From Oxyruncus cristatus (taxonomy: Eukaryota; Chordata; Aves; Passeriformes; Cotingidae), in assembly GCA_013399855.1 (NCBI GenBank), contig VXAY01002605.1, positions 654,478 to 718,477 of the forward strand: a stretch of DNA of 64,000 nt. Direction: 5' to 3'. This document shows, in pieces, positions 38,826 through 51,100 of this stretch. The position numbers and the translations under genes are program-made. How positions within the stretch are numbered: the stretch's first letter is position 1; each line of letters opens with the position of its first letter. The notes below the pieces were generated by a model that worked only from the letters and a program-made list of their open reading frames with translations, made no database searches and had not been told where the DNA came from.

Positions 38826-39638
38826 CGATTTCAGCAAATAAATCCAGCTTCAAAATGCAGTGCATTAATAGTTTTCCACTGCAAGAGCTGGCTGACTGGA
38901 TGATGGTATCTAAACGTCTGTGGCTCCCAAAGATAAGATCTGCATTTTTCATATTTACATTTGATAAATAGTAAAACAGAAGTCAGTATCTGCATCAAAA
39001 AGACTGCTATTACTTGCCAAAGACCTTTTTTGCCTCCTTTCTGTTCACAGTCTCATTTGATGCTTCTTGTAGCTCAAGTCTGCAGCTTGTCTCCTCCAAG
39101 GCAGATCAAGATAAGATCACTGGAATCCTTCAGCAAAGAGGGCCTGCTCTCAACTATAGGTTATGCAGGAGTGTGTATGTGGCTGATTAAGTCATGGCTG
39201 ATTGCCTGAAGGGAATGTGCTGAGCTGGCTTGCTCAGTATCAGGGTTTCTAGAGGAAGAGAAAAACAGGTCCAGCCTGGAGAAGGAGGAGGCTGGGGAAT
39301 GTGGAAGTGTGTTTGTCCAGGGAACAGGAGTAGAAGTTCGAGGTCTTGTCTAGCTTTAGTGCACCTCCCTGCATCTACAATGCAATTTAAAATACTGCAA
39401 AAGTGAGCTTCCTTTTAATAAGCTGGTTTACATCTAAGTGCTATACTGTGTTATTCTAATTAAATCAGTATGAACTGCAAATACGAGTCTCCCTACTCCC
39501 AGCTGGAAGCATATCTAAAGATCTTCAGATGGAATAGTTACTTGTTTACATCTTGTTGTCTCCTTTTCCTCCAGGAGATTTGGAGGTTTAGGTTTTCAGT
39601 TTCAACCAAAAAGGGCTGAAAAAACAATACAAATATGT

Positions 39639-39652
39639 ATATATATATATAT
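39639..39652 (+). repeat. (AT)n microsatellite
   Basis: Seven alternating A/T dinucleotides in an AT-rich setting. Confidence 0.85.
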
Positions 39653-42600
39653 TTATAACAGAGTATTTATGAAAGTAGCAAACACAGGGATTATTTAAGA
39701 GCCTTTTAGCTGTATGTGGGACACACAGATAGTAGAATCACTGGGGTAGGGAATAATATCCCTCCTGTCTGCTAATATTTAGTTTTAATTTAATTAAGGT
39801 AATAACAATACATTTTGCTGAATTTTCATAACCATTTCTTACTTTCAAAAAACACAATCTTAATTATTTTCTCATGTTCCTTTTTTCTAGTACAAATATA
39901 GAATTATGCAGTGTAGGTAAAAGGGAATTTAGGAGAGTTTTTTTTTTTTTTTTTAAAAGATATGCAAGTCTGAAGGGTAGCAGAGAATTAGCAAGACCTG
40001 CACTCATAAATAGAATAATGCTTTGCAGTTCCAGTGCTGCAAGTGCCTACAAGGATGTCAGAACACTTAACATATGTTTAGTTCATTCTTACCTCAGTAT
40101 TCACATGTCACAGGTTGGGAAATATAGGGAGGGAAGTTGATAGACTAATTGATTAACTGAATGTTAGGTAGGAATTGTTGCCAGAGTCTTATTTCCTAAA
40201 CCCAATATTTTGTTTCAATTAGGAGATCAAAGGAAAATGCAACACATGCTGATCAATGTTCAGATTCAGCCAACTCTGTTTGCAGAAGATTGTAACCTTG
40301 TCAAGCATTAATGCAGTACAGGTTGTACTCTGTATTTCTTGATCATACAGTGTGGCTCTGTCTCCTTCTACTGGTTTACATTTGTTATAGACGTGCCACT
40401 ACTGGCTCCAGACTACTATAGATTTATACTTTTGTTCATTTAACTGGAGTTCCTACACTGAGTACCACAAATCTTGGCATTTCTTGAGACAGTTCACTCA
40501 GGGGATTATTAGGTATATAAGCATTCATTTTCTGCTTAAAATGGCTGTGCTCATTGTTTGGTTTTCAGGAGCAGAGAGTGAGGAGTTCAGAATTTGCATT
40601 TATCCCAGCCAAAATCTGATTGAGATACAGCTCATATAATTCAATTGGTTTATGCTGGTGCCACTCTGAAAATATATAATTATTTTATATATGGATATCT
40701 ATGCAAAAATCCATCCAAGAAAAGCTATATTGCCATCTGGTACTTATTGGAAGCCATTTCATTTGAGAGGCCTCTGAATGACTATTGATTTTTCTCTATC
40801 ATTCCCAAACCAACAGAAAAACACCCCTGAATATTTTCTCCAAAGTAGTCAAAGTGACAGGCATCTTTAACCTAATTAGTGCTTTATTGCGATGTATCTC
40901 ATTCACTGTACATACTATATAATGACTCCTGAGGAGTCAGTGTTCTTTGTGGAGCACATATGGAGGCAAAATCCTGTAGTCCTGACCTCACTGAAATCAT
41001 TATACAGCCTGGATCATGCAAAGCACCACAGCATGATGTACAGACCAGTTGTGGCTACTCCAACTCCCAGAAATAGTGTCACTGAAAAAGCTTTAGGAGG
41101 TGCTCATGTAGAAGAAAAGGTAAATTTAAAAAAATGCTGTGAATATATAGGGCAGGTTGCTAGAAGCCACTTTTAACAAAAGGGTTAATAAATTATTAGC
41201 AGGATAAAAATACAGACTCCAGACCAAAAGCAAAAGGTGGTTGTAATAAGCATCTGTAGTCCTCCTAAAGGAGAAAATAAAGCTCTGGAATTGCTTTGTC
41301 TGCAAGTCCGGCTTCCTCTGACACTAATCGCTCTTTTTGACCTTCTAATGTGGGTCTAAATGAGAGCAGCAGAGACTCTTCATTAAATAATTCAGCCTTT
41401 CTAAGTAGACACTTTTATCAGGTGTCCACCATAAGCCCTTCCTACTGGGAAGCCAGTACATCCAAACACAGAGAACATTTCCTTTTAGTCTGTCAGTCTC
41501 TGTCTTAAATCTCTAGAGATTCAGCAGCCATGTTGAAAACGCTAAACCAGAGCAGATTTACATGGGATTACGTCAATGAGAGCACACTACACTGTCTTGA
41601 GACTACACTGAGAAGTTTTGTTTTACCTCTGGTCAGTCTGTAGCTTTTGTTTAAAGTGTCTAAGCTTGTGCAGCATCACATTTTAAACTGTTTCAAGAGT
41701 TAGTCTGCACCTGTGTCACCTGAGCTACAGACTGTTTGGTGACAGTTCCTGGCCTAGCATGTTTAAAGTCAAGTTATGGCCAAAGTACGTGTAGAAGCAG
41801 AGTATGAAACAGTACCTTTTAAAATCCCAGGTCAGGGCAAGCTGACCGGTTTGAGCGCCATTAGTGTGTGTAGCACACTTGTGTCTGAAGGGTCTCAGCC
41901 ACCTTGGGTGTTCTGGGACTGGCATTTTGTGTTCATGAGGGCCCATTTCTTTGCAGTGTCGTCTAATGGATTTGCAGTCCCGATGTGTGGGCAGACCAGC
42001 AAGTTGCCAGAAGAGGGTGTAGCAGGAGTGAACTGAAGCACAAGCGTCCGTCTGCTCGCCAGTACCTGCCGGCTGATGTGTACTTGCCCCCCTCGGTGGA
42101 AGATGTTTCCTGTGGTAAATCAGAAGCCAAACATTCCTGAAAGGACAGTGACAGGCAGCTGCCTGGCTCGATACCATTTCTGTGGTAATTTATGCCTCTG
42201 CCTGAATTCTGCTGAGACCAGACATATGCAGGGAGGGAGGGCAGGGATGGAGATTTTACGGTGATTTATCGTGGTGCAGATGGTGAGCCCAGGAAGAGAG
42301 ACCAAGGTATCTGGCTGCCAGGTTTGGTTTTCTTACCTACAGAGTAAGAAGGGGAAGAGAGTCTTGAGGCTAACCCAAAGGGATGTCTTACATCTTCAGG
42401 AACTAAAAAACCTGTAGCAGTGACTTTAAGACAGTGGAAAAGAAATGTAACATGCAAAATATTCCATGCAGTGATACAGTTTGCTGCATTTAGGGACAAC
42501 ATATGTGGATGCCTAAGCCCAGGTGAACTTAGACTCACCTTTTAGTTAAAATGCTCTGGAAATACCTTTTCTTCTGCACTCAAATTAAATTAGGATGGCT

Positions 42601-42930
42601 TTAAACCTACTAAACACAGAGTCTTTTTTCTTATGGAAACATAACATTTCTAATCAAAATACAGATATAAAAGTACATGGAAAGAGGGAAACTGAGCTTG
42701 ATGTAGCTTTGTTTTAGGGAGGAAAAATCATGTAATTCAATAAGACTGGCTTAGATTCTCTGATTAAAGTTTTTTTAATATAACAGATAGGATGAGATCT
42801 ACACTGAGATAGTGATAGTACAGATCAAAAGAGCTTGTGTTCATGCCAACTAGATTAAATGACAGGATGTGGGGAAGTGCTGGGTACCATATCTGGTTAC
42901 TATACATACAAGGTGTTATTCCCTGAATGT

Positions 42931-42944
42931 ATATATATATATAT
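42931..42944 (+). repeat. (AT)7 microsatellite
   Basis: Seven AT units between GAATGT and CAGG. Confidence 0.9.
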
Positions 42945-44553
42945 CAGGTTATATGCATTTATATATGGAAATTATAGAAATAAATTGAAAGCAATCTACC
43001 ATGTGTAGAGTATTTGTTCTGATACTGTTCTAAGATTGCATTTCTTCCAATTTGTATGTAAAGCTTTAATTTTTTTACAGCTGTCTCTCTTACTAAGACT
43101 GTAGAAGTAAATTGTATTAGAAATTGAGGTTTATTTTTAAATGCATTAGCATTCCACTGGTCTCACTTGGTAACTTCTGTGCATAAATTCAATAGAACCA
43201 TGTATTTTATACTCCAACTTTGTTTTAGCAGGAAGCCTAGAACAATTTTAGAAGTAAATTAAATTTAAGGCTCAAATTGTAGTTGCCATTTTAGAAGGGG
43301 TTTTTTTAATATTTATTTATCTGCATGTGGCCCCTGAAGAGGCAGGATAAGGGACTGGAAGAGTCTTTTGCCTAACCCAGTGTGGCTGCTCTTGTTTCTT
43401 ATACATTCTGCAACAGCAGGATGTGGGAGCAAGGGAATGTGAATGTCGAGAAGGGAAAATGCTGCTGGATTTGAAGATGCCACAGGCTTGTGCCACCACA
43501 CACTTCTGCAAGGCAGAAGGGTCTGTCCCTCACATCTGCTGAACAGGCCACAAAGTCCTGCCTGGTCGAGCTATGCCATAAAGAAGCATAAAGGAGAGTT
43601 TCTGTCATCCCTGCAGGAAGATTAATGACCAAAAATGAAATGGTTCAGTATGGGGTCCAACTGAACTGATTTCATTAGCTGCACCTGCCTTTTATTGTTA
43701 TTTTTCATTGTTGCTGGACTGCTGCCTATAAACCTGAGCCTCACAATGCTCCAAGCTGGGAATACCTCTAAGAAGATTGTCTCTCTTCCAGAAACCTAAA
43801 ACAATAAGCAAAAGACAAAAGATGAAGAGAGGAGGAGGAAAAATCCTTTAGTACACTGAGGACATTGCTAGTGTTGGATAAATTTCTGGCAGACAGTGCA
43901 GGACAGTCGTTCTGCTCAAGAGTGCAGACTATTGAAAATTCAGCAGTAACAGCATCAAGAGTAAGAAAATGCAGGCTTAATAATAATAGGAGAAAAAAAG
44001 TAGTAAATCAATGTATTTTCCTGGCAGTTTGTCAATACCAACTTTAGACAACTTCATTATAGTGATGAATATGCAGGCCACAAGTTAAAAGCTTCTTCCT
44101 TATAAATTAGTCAGCTTAGCCAAACAATCCCTGTTTGCTATCAAATCTACTTGATGGCAATAATTTAGGGAAGATGAGCTGAACTGTATTGACAAGCTGT
44201 ATCTGCTGCCTCTGAAGTTACCCTGGAGAACAGATGTCTTTCTTTTTCTATGCAATCCCCATCTTCCTTCTGTGCACCAGTTCCACGAGGTCCCTATCAG
44301 AATTGGTGGTTGTAGAGAGGTGAGGGCAGCATATTGTAGCTTCCCATACAGTTATAACTTGCCTTACTTTGCTTAAAATTCAATCCAAGTCATGGCTAAG
44401 CTGTAAATTACTTTTTTTTTTTCCTTTGGAGGGGGGTTAAAACTATATCCTGTAGGCCAAATACTGACTACATAACATGCGCAGAAACCTTGGAGGGATG
44501 CAATCTCCAAGGACAGGCACAAACGGTGAAATTAAAAGTAACTATATTGATGT

Positions 44554-44693
44554 AAAAAAAAAAAAAAACACACCACACCAACAAACAAACCTGATTTGTA
44601 GTGGTTGGGGATTTGGGCAATACCTGGTTAACAAAAAACCCCACAAACAAACAAAGAAAAACAAAAGCCCCCCCAAAAAAGCACAAACACGTA
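44554..44693 (+). repeat. A/C-rich low-complexity stretch
   Basis: A long A run, then CACACC, CAAACAAAC, CCCCCCC and AAAAAAG blocks, broken by about 40 bases of ordinary sequence. Confidence 0.8.
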
Positions 44694-47600
44694 TCTATAT
44701 TCTGGCTGCAGCCTTGCCCATAAACAGATTTTTCTCTTCCATGAGCACACAGGGATGTTTTGCAAAGGAAACAAGAAACAGATGCCAAGCAGACACACTT
44801 GTTAAACGTGGTCACTCCAAACTCAGTAGCACATTCCATTCCCTGGCCCTGGGTGAGGCAGGGGTTTTCCAGAGCTCTCCAGGTTGCTGCGTCACAGAGG
44901 ATTTGGCCCCTGTGCGTTACATCTCCGATGCATTATGATTTTATTTAGAACACGCTTCAGCTCTTCAGCCTCCAGGCTGCAGAGGCAAGGTGCCAGTCTT
45001 CAGCAAGAGGGGGAAGGACTATAAATAGAGCAGGCAAGGCTGCCACAGGCAGCTTTTGGTCTGCTTAACTTTCTTGTTTAGCCTGGAAGAAGCAGAAATC
45101 CAATCTGCTGAGGATACGGCACAGTACAGGCACTAGCAACAGCTCTTCCCTCCAGTCAGTGACTGTCTCTCATTTTCTAGGTACAGAGATACAGCCACTT
45201 ACCTTTAATGAACAAGGACAGCACTACCTTCCATCTGTGCTCCCCCCAGCTCTCTTGGCTTTTTGCAAGCTCTTGCCATGCAATCTGTCAGGTATTTTCA
45301 TGAAATCAGCTACTCAAGAGGGAAATGTGCATTTTCAAAACAAGAAACAAAATGAATTCCAAAATTAAGTACATAGAGGTAACACACATTTCATCTTTCT
45401 GAGGCTCATGGAGCTTTAAGAACTGCTGTTTATTAGTTCTTGCTCTAATTCGTACCCCCATCAGGTAGGCTCACTAGATCTCCCTGGTGTTGTGCATATA
45501 AGGGACATTTTTGCTGCAGGACAAGTACATAAAAATAGCACCAAGAGCCCAGTCCTGAATTCAAGCGGTTTTCCCTCACAAGTACCTACACTGAGAGCTT
45601 TTTCATCCCTTACTGTGTGCTTGACTCAGTTACTATTAAAGAGAGAAATAATATTACTACTGATTTCCACTGCCTAGCTGACCTTTCAGTGAGTACATTT
45701 TATTTACAGCACAAAGCTCATGGAGGCCGTCTTTGAATGGTTCATTTTAGACTCAAAGCACTTGAATTGGTTCTTTGAACTCCACACCAGACTGCATTGC
45801 AGAGCAATGGTTCCCCCTATTCCCTCCTGCTGGGATGCACCCTGAGAGGGATAACATTTAAAATAATCTCAGAATATGCTCTCAGCATTACACTATGCAC
45901 AAAAGCAGATGGGATTACTTGGGCAAGATAAAAAAAAAATCACTTACTAAATATGACACTTGAAAGCAAACCTTCAAGTCTTAGGGAAGACAGCTGGATC
46001 TCATAAATCTTTGTCTTCCACTAAATATTTAGCCTACATTCCCTGTATTTTCATCCTTGCTGGCCCTTGCTAAACCTGAAATACAAGAATCTAAATTGGA
46101 AGGCAAGCTGGAGCCGAGTATCAGTGACCTGCTACAACCATGGACTTCCACAGACACATTAGGTTTATGGTCTATTTCAATTTTCCTCCTGCCCACCTCT
46201 GCTACACAGGCATGGAGGATTCTCTGTCCACAGGCTTTAAGGTTTAATAGCCTGTGAACCTTTTCTACCGACAGGTGCCTCTTTTTCCTCAGTTGGTTTA
46301 ATCAATTAAGATAGCCAGGAGTTAGAAAGGACTTTATCACACTTGTATTTAGCTGCAGTCTTAGATGAGAGAAAATACCTGAAGTCTCTCTGCCCACAGT
46401 TTGTCACCTCATGCTCTCCACAACAGAGCTGACTAATGATACACAGGGAAATTTGCATCCTGTTTCCCTTTTAAATTGTGATTTAGCAAGCATCATTTTT
46501 GTGACACCAGCTGTTACTAGGAAGGGACACATTTCTAGATTTTTTGGAAAGCTGCAATTTCTTATTGTAAGAAAGATTGCAGCAGTAGCACAGAAGCGCA
46601 GCAAGGCCCAGTTTGGATCCGCTGGCACATTCGGACCTTTCAGACCTCTCCCACCCTCTAGCACAGGACTTGCTGCACTAGAGAACTCATCAGTCCTCAG
46701 CAAACTGGAGAGACAGAATTTGTGAGATACCAAATCTGAGGAAACAGCTTCTCTGCCAATGGCCACATAGGGCCTTTTCTGTTGTTAACCTGGACAAAGC
46801 CAATGTTTTCCCATCACAATCTGGTTTCAGAAATAAATACTTTTATCTGAAACTTGCATATGCACCTACAAGTCAGCTGAAAAATAATGCCAGACCAGGA
46901 AGAGACAAATAAAATTTGCTGAAATCAAGAAAACCCACCCTACATCCACAAATAGAGGACAGTAACTGGATGTGCCTAATAAAAAGAACTGGCAGCAGCA
47001 GCCACTGGTAAAATCAGAAAAGAAACATACTGGAGGGAAGTAACAGGAGTTATAACTACAGTAACAATAAATTTCAAAATTGGATTTTGAAGAAATACTG
47101 GATCCATAAAAATTAAAAAGCCAGTACTTTCGCTACCTTTTAAAGTTTTTCATGGAGGTAAGTTTTAGCAACTTTTGTTGTAAAGTGAGTGAAGTTTTCT
47201 CTAAGTACTGCACACTGTTCTTGTAAACCTATGCAAGTACATTCCTTCTCTAAATCTCTATATGTTTGAATATACTTTGTTCACATTAAGACAATACTGC
47301 ATATAACTTTATTTGTAGAATACGAAGTTGCAAACAGAAATAAAACAACAGAACATAAAAACGTACTATGAAACCAAACTAAAATAATAAAACAGTGCAT
47401 TTTCCTCAATAGTTTAATTCCTGTATGAACTTCAATAAAAAGCTTACTCCATTAAACATGAGTTTAATTTCAGCATTTGTTGTAATTTCTCTAGTGTATT
47501 AAAGAATCCTAAGTAGCTTGAACAAACATTCTGATTAATAAATCCAATAACACAAGGAGTTTCTCTGAGGGATTATATAGTAGTTCTCATTGCATGAATG

Positions 47601-47883
47601 CACATGGGCAATACTATATATAAAAAAGCCAAACCATTTAACAAGAGTGAATAGATTGGCACTATGGATAAACTGAACACAAACTAAAGTGAATTCTGAA
47701 ATTACAGAGTTGCATTAACACAAAGGCACACTTTACTTTTAGTGTAAATTCACATTTCTAGAAGGTAAAAGTTTTGTGCCCAGGCAACTTCAAGTCATCA
47801 CAGCACAATCAGTCAAACAACTCATAACTGCACATATCTGAACTTTCAATAGAAAGATCTGGTTTCTATTTCTTTAATCCAGT

Positions 47884-47889
47884 TTTATT
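47884..47889 (-). terminator. DNAAF10: Candidate WDR92 polyadenylation signal AATAAA
   Basis: TTTATT on plus is AATAAA on the gene strand, about 100 nt after the WDR92 stop, giving a short 3'UTR. Other hexamers exist further left (for example near 47310), so a longer 3'UTR is possible. Confidence 0.45.
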
Positions 47890-47984
47890 AAGGGAGAAAT
47901 TAAATTAGAAACAAAGGGCTCCTCATCCCATATTTACAGCTTGCAAACTCTGCTGCTTTCTCGTCAGAAATTCTAGTTTTGCTG

Positions 47985-48192
47985 TTAAATTTTGTTAAGC
48001 TTTGTAACTATCAGCACTCTCACAGTTTGGTCAAAGGCCCCACAAACACACAGTCCCTTTTTGTCTGGGCTCCAGTCCAGGCTGGAGATGGGCTGTGTTG
48101 ACAGAGTCACGTTCTGCAAGAGACTGACAGACCCTGCCACCCCCATCTCGGCTCCTTCCGAATCCTTCCTGGAGCGCTGAGCTGGGTACTCA
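47985..48192 (-). CDS. DNAAF10: WDR92 exon 8 (terminal)
   Basis: 208 nt after the acceptor ATTGCCAG. Encodes (Y)[13 protein letters not shown] through the last blade to [10 protein letters not shown] and TAA. Confidence 0.96.
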
Positions 48193-51100
48193 CTGGCAAT
48201 GGGAAAAGGAAACAGAAACAAACACACGTGCTTAGAATTTACTGATACAAACACACCATTATCCTCCTTATTTCCTGTTCTACAGATGAAGCAAATAAAT
48301 GCCTGTCATTAAAAATAATGAATAATCACATCCAGCTACACCCACACTGCATATTTAGTAGGTATTTCATTAAAGAAAAAAAGGGACAGGCAGTTTTTAA
48401 TCCTGACACCTCTTTCCAATAGCCCTTCCTTTTTTAACCATTTGGCTTTTGCCACAGGCAGAAAAATATCACCTCAAATATCACTCTGAAATTTAATGCA
48501 CCTCCTTCACTGCGTTTAGTATGATGAAATTATTTTTCCATATAAAATAAGAAGACATAAACATAAGAATCATTAAAAGTCCAGGCTTTCAATATTCTTC
48601 TCAGCCATAACTTCTACTGTATGTGAATTTTAAGAAACCAATTTTCTTCCATTTATCACCTTGTTAACCAAGGATATAATTAGATTTTTATTATGTTAAG
48701 ACAACTGACAAGGGCAAAAATTATGTGTGCTGTCATATTCTCTTAGGGATTAATTCAAGATTCCAGATCAAATTCTGACACTGAAATCACCCTTTCTACT
48801 GCATTTTTACACAATAATTTTAAGTAGATATTCTGAGGTTGAAAGCAGGACCCCACTCATCATCTTCAGAAAGATTCTTTCTTAAAACATTAAATCGTTG
48901 GTTTCTTATTCTCAGCTGGAAAAAATGATCACTTACTATTTCCAGAGATGAAGGCTCCCAGATCCTCCACTTGTCATAAATATATCTCTGTTCTGTGGCA
49001 GGTGCCTGACCTGCCATATGGTAGATTTTTGTGCCTAATAAAAAAAAAAATTAAAATCAGCATTGTACAGAAGTAATTTGGTGATGACCTTCACAGGAAA
49101 AGGTACAGAATCTTAAAACAGAGACCACTTGTATGAAGAAAGCCCAGTCTTCTCATGGTTAATTTAACTGTCTGACATCTCATAAAATCATTACTGGAAG
49201 AGAATGCACTGCAAACACTGTGCAAACACAACTAACAGTCTACAATTCAAATTTAAACCTCATCCAAGGCTCAGCAAGATCATGTAGCAACAGAAATCAC
49301 TTAGGAAAAACCCCAGCACACATGCTCTGATTTAATGCATATCTGTCTGTAAACATCCACAAGGAAGAGCTTAAATGCTCTAAATGAACGACAAATTCCA
49401 TTTTCACACTTTAATTATTATAAACACTAATTCAGTAAAAAAATTCTTATCTGCTTTGAGTGATAGTACAGATGATATTAAGATATTATGTTGAAACTCA
49501 GCTTTTTGTAAAAAAAAAAAAAGAAAAAGAGAAAGGCAGTCCTGAAGAACTTCACCACAAAAGTGCCTTTTCTCTAATGATAATTAGATGATTATCATCA
49601 GACTTTGTTCACTAACTAAAAAAACAAAACAAAACAAAACAAATACTGTTCTATAAAGTAACCTGGGCATTTATTACCTATTTGTACTACACATGAAGTT
49701 TTTGAAGGCATATATTCAGGAAGTTTGTTTCTTATTAAGAAATCCTCTGTATCCCCATACCTTCTCTGAAACAGAAGCGAAACCTTTGGTTGGATGCTGA
49801 GTTCTCATATCAAAAACATGAAATTTTCCCTCAAGCGATGTGGCCACTAGCTTGTTCATATTTATATCTTTTCTGTCAAACTCCACACTACAAACCTGGA
49901 AATATAAAAAAGATTTGTTCGGTCTTGAAATTTAGCCATTGCTAAAAAAAAAAGAGGGTGTTTTGTGATTTGTAAATGTACGTTAACAATTCGTTATTCC
50001 TACAATGACATCTCCACCAATTTGGAAATAACAAATACAGCTGAAAACATGAATCCACTGAAAAATGCCCCATCCTATCCCAACCAAGAATTTGAGGTGT
50101 ACTATTTTTTGAACTCAAAGAAAATTATTTCTTGGTGCAATCTTAGCAGAAACATCTTGTGGATAAGTTTCACAAGGAGTCCTTTTAATTTTTCCATCCT
50201 GCATAGAAGCTGGAATGAAAAAATACTTTTATGGTTTCCTTACCCCATTCTTAATGTTGGTCTCCCACCGCAGTGACATGGTTTTTAAATCAAACAATTT
50301 AATGTCCCCATTGTCATATCCACCACATACAACACGTTCCTCTTGGTTGTAAGCATTGCCTGGACATAGAGAAAGAATTAATCAGAAAACACAAACCCTC
50401 TTTAGCCTGTAAATTTCAGAAGTCCTAAGCCTGCAATTTCAACTTACGTTTATGCAAAAAAAAAAAAAAAAAGAAATATTTTGAAAAAAAATTTAAAAAA
50501 ATTTAAAAATTGCTATTGGGATATTAAGATTTCATGAACTGGATGTTTTTCAAAGCTGAAGGGTATAGAAAAATCTTGTGTAAGACAGAAGGAGCTTGTT
50601 CTGTCCAAAAGAAAAATGCAGAGTTCACATCAAGCATTGCTGTTTTCTTTAATTAGCTCTTAAGCTCCAAGGATCTTCTCATAAATTAACGCCTTAATGC
50701 TTGGTAGTTGGAACTACACTTACAACAGTGATGGGTTTCCTGTGCATGGCAACATTTACGCTCCTTCAGAAAAACACTGCTGAACATACTATTTTTACAT
50801 TCCTAGGCTTAAAAATAAAGCTTGCACAGCTTGTCTGTGAAAACACAGAATCAATGAATCATTTAGGTTGGAAAAGACCTTCAAGATGATCGAATCCAAA
50901 CGCAAATGGTGGCCAAAGGTGACTAGAGAATGATTACAAAACCAAGCTCTCACAAAACTGGCTTATTTTGAAAAAATAACCAACATAAACCCCATAGAAA
51001 TTTGGCAATGTTGAAAAGCAAACTCTGCTACCTATGCATCTACACAAAATAAACTATTCCATAACATCCTGAAATACATCGGGTATTCAGTCATCAAAGC

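Larger units (their letters stand above)
37700..47860. other. Intergenic DNA between the C1D promoter and the WDR92 3' end
   Basis: About 10 kb. It contains a 434-bp CR1 fragment (38392-38825), AT dinucleotide repeats (39639-39652, 42931-42944), an A/C-rich stretch (44554-44693) and a TATA-like candidate (45020). GC-richer patches at about 41.8-42.3 kb have open frames on both strands without recognisable motifs. No gene is supported. Confidence 0.6.

Noticed and set aside
41725..42177. 150-codon minus-strand frame
   Set aside because: Open frames exist on both strands here and none shows a family signature; local G+C explains it.
48820..49017. 65-codon minus-strand frame with an ATG over WDR92 exon 7
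   Set aside because: It reads the wrong phase of exon 7; the phase joined to neighbouring exons gives the WD40 sequence.
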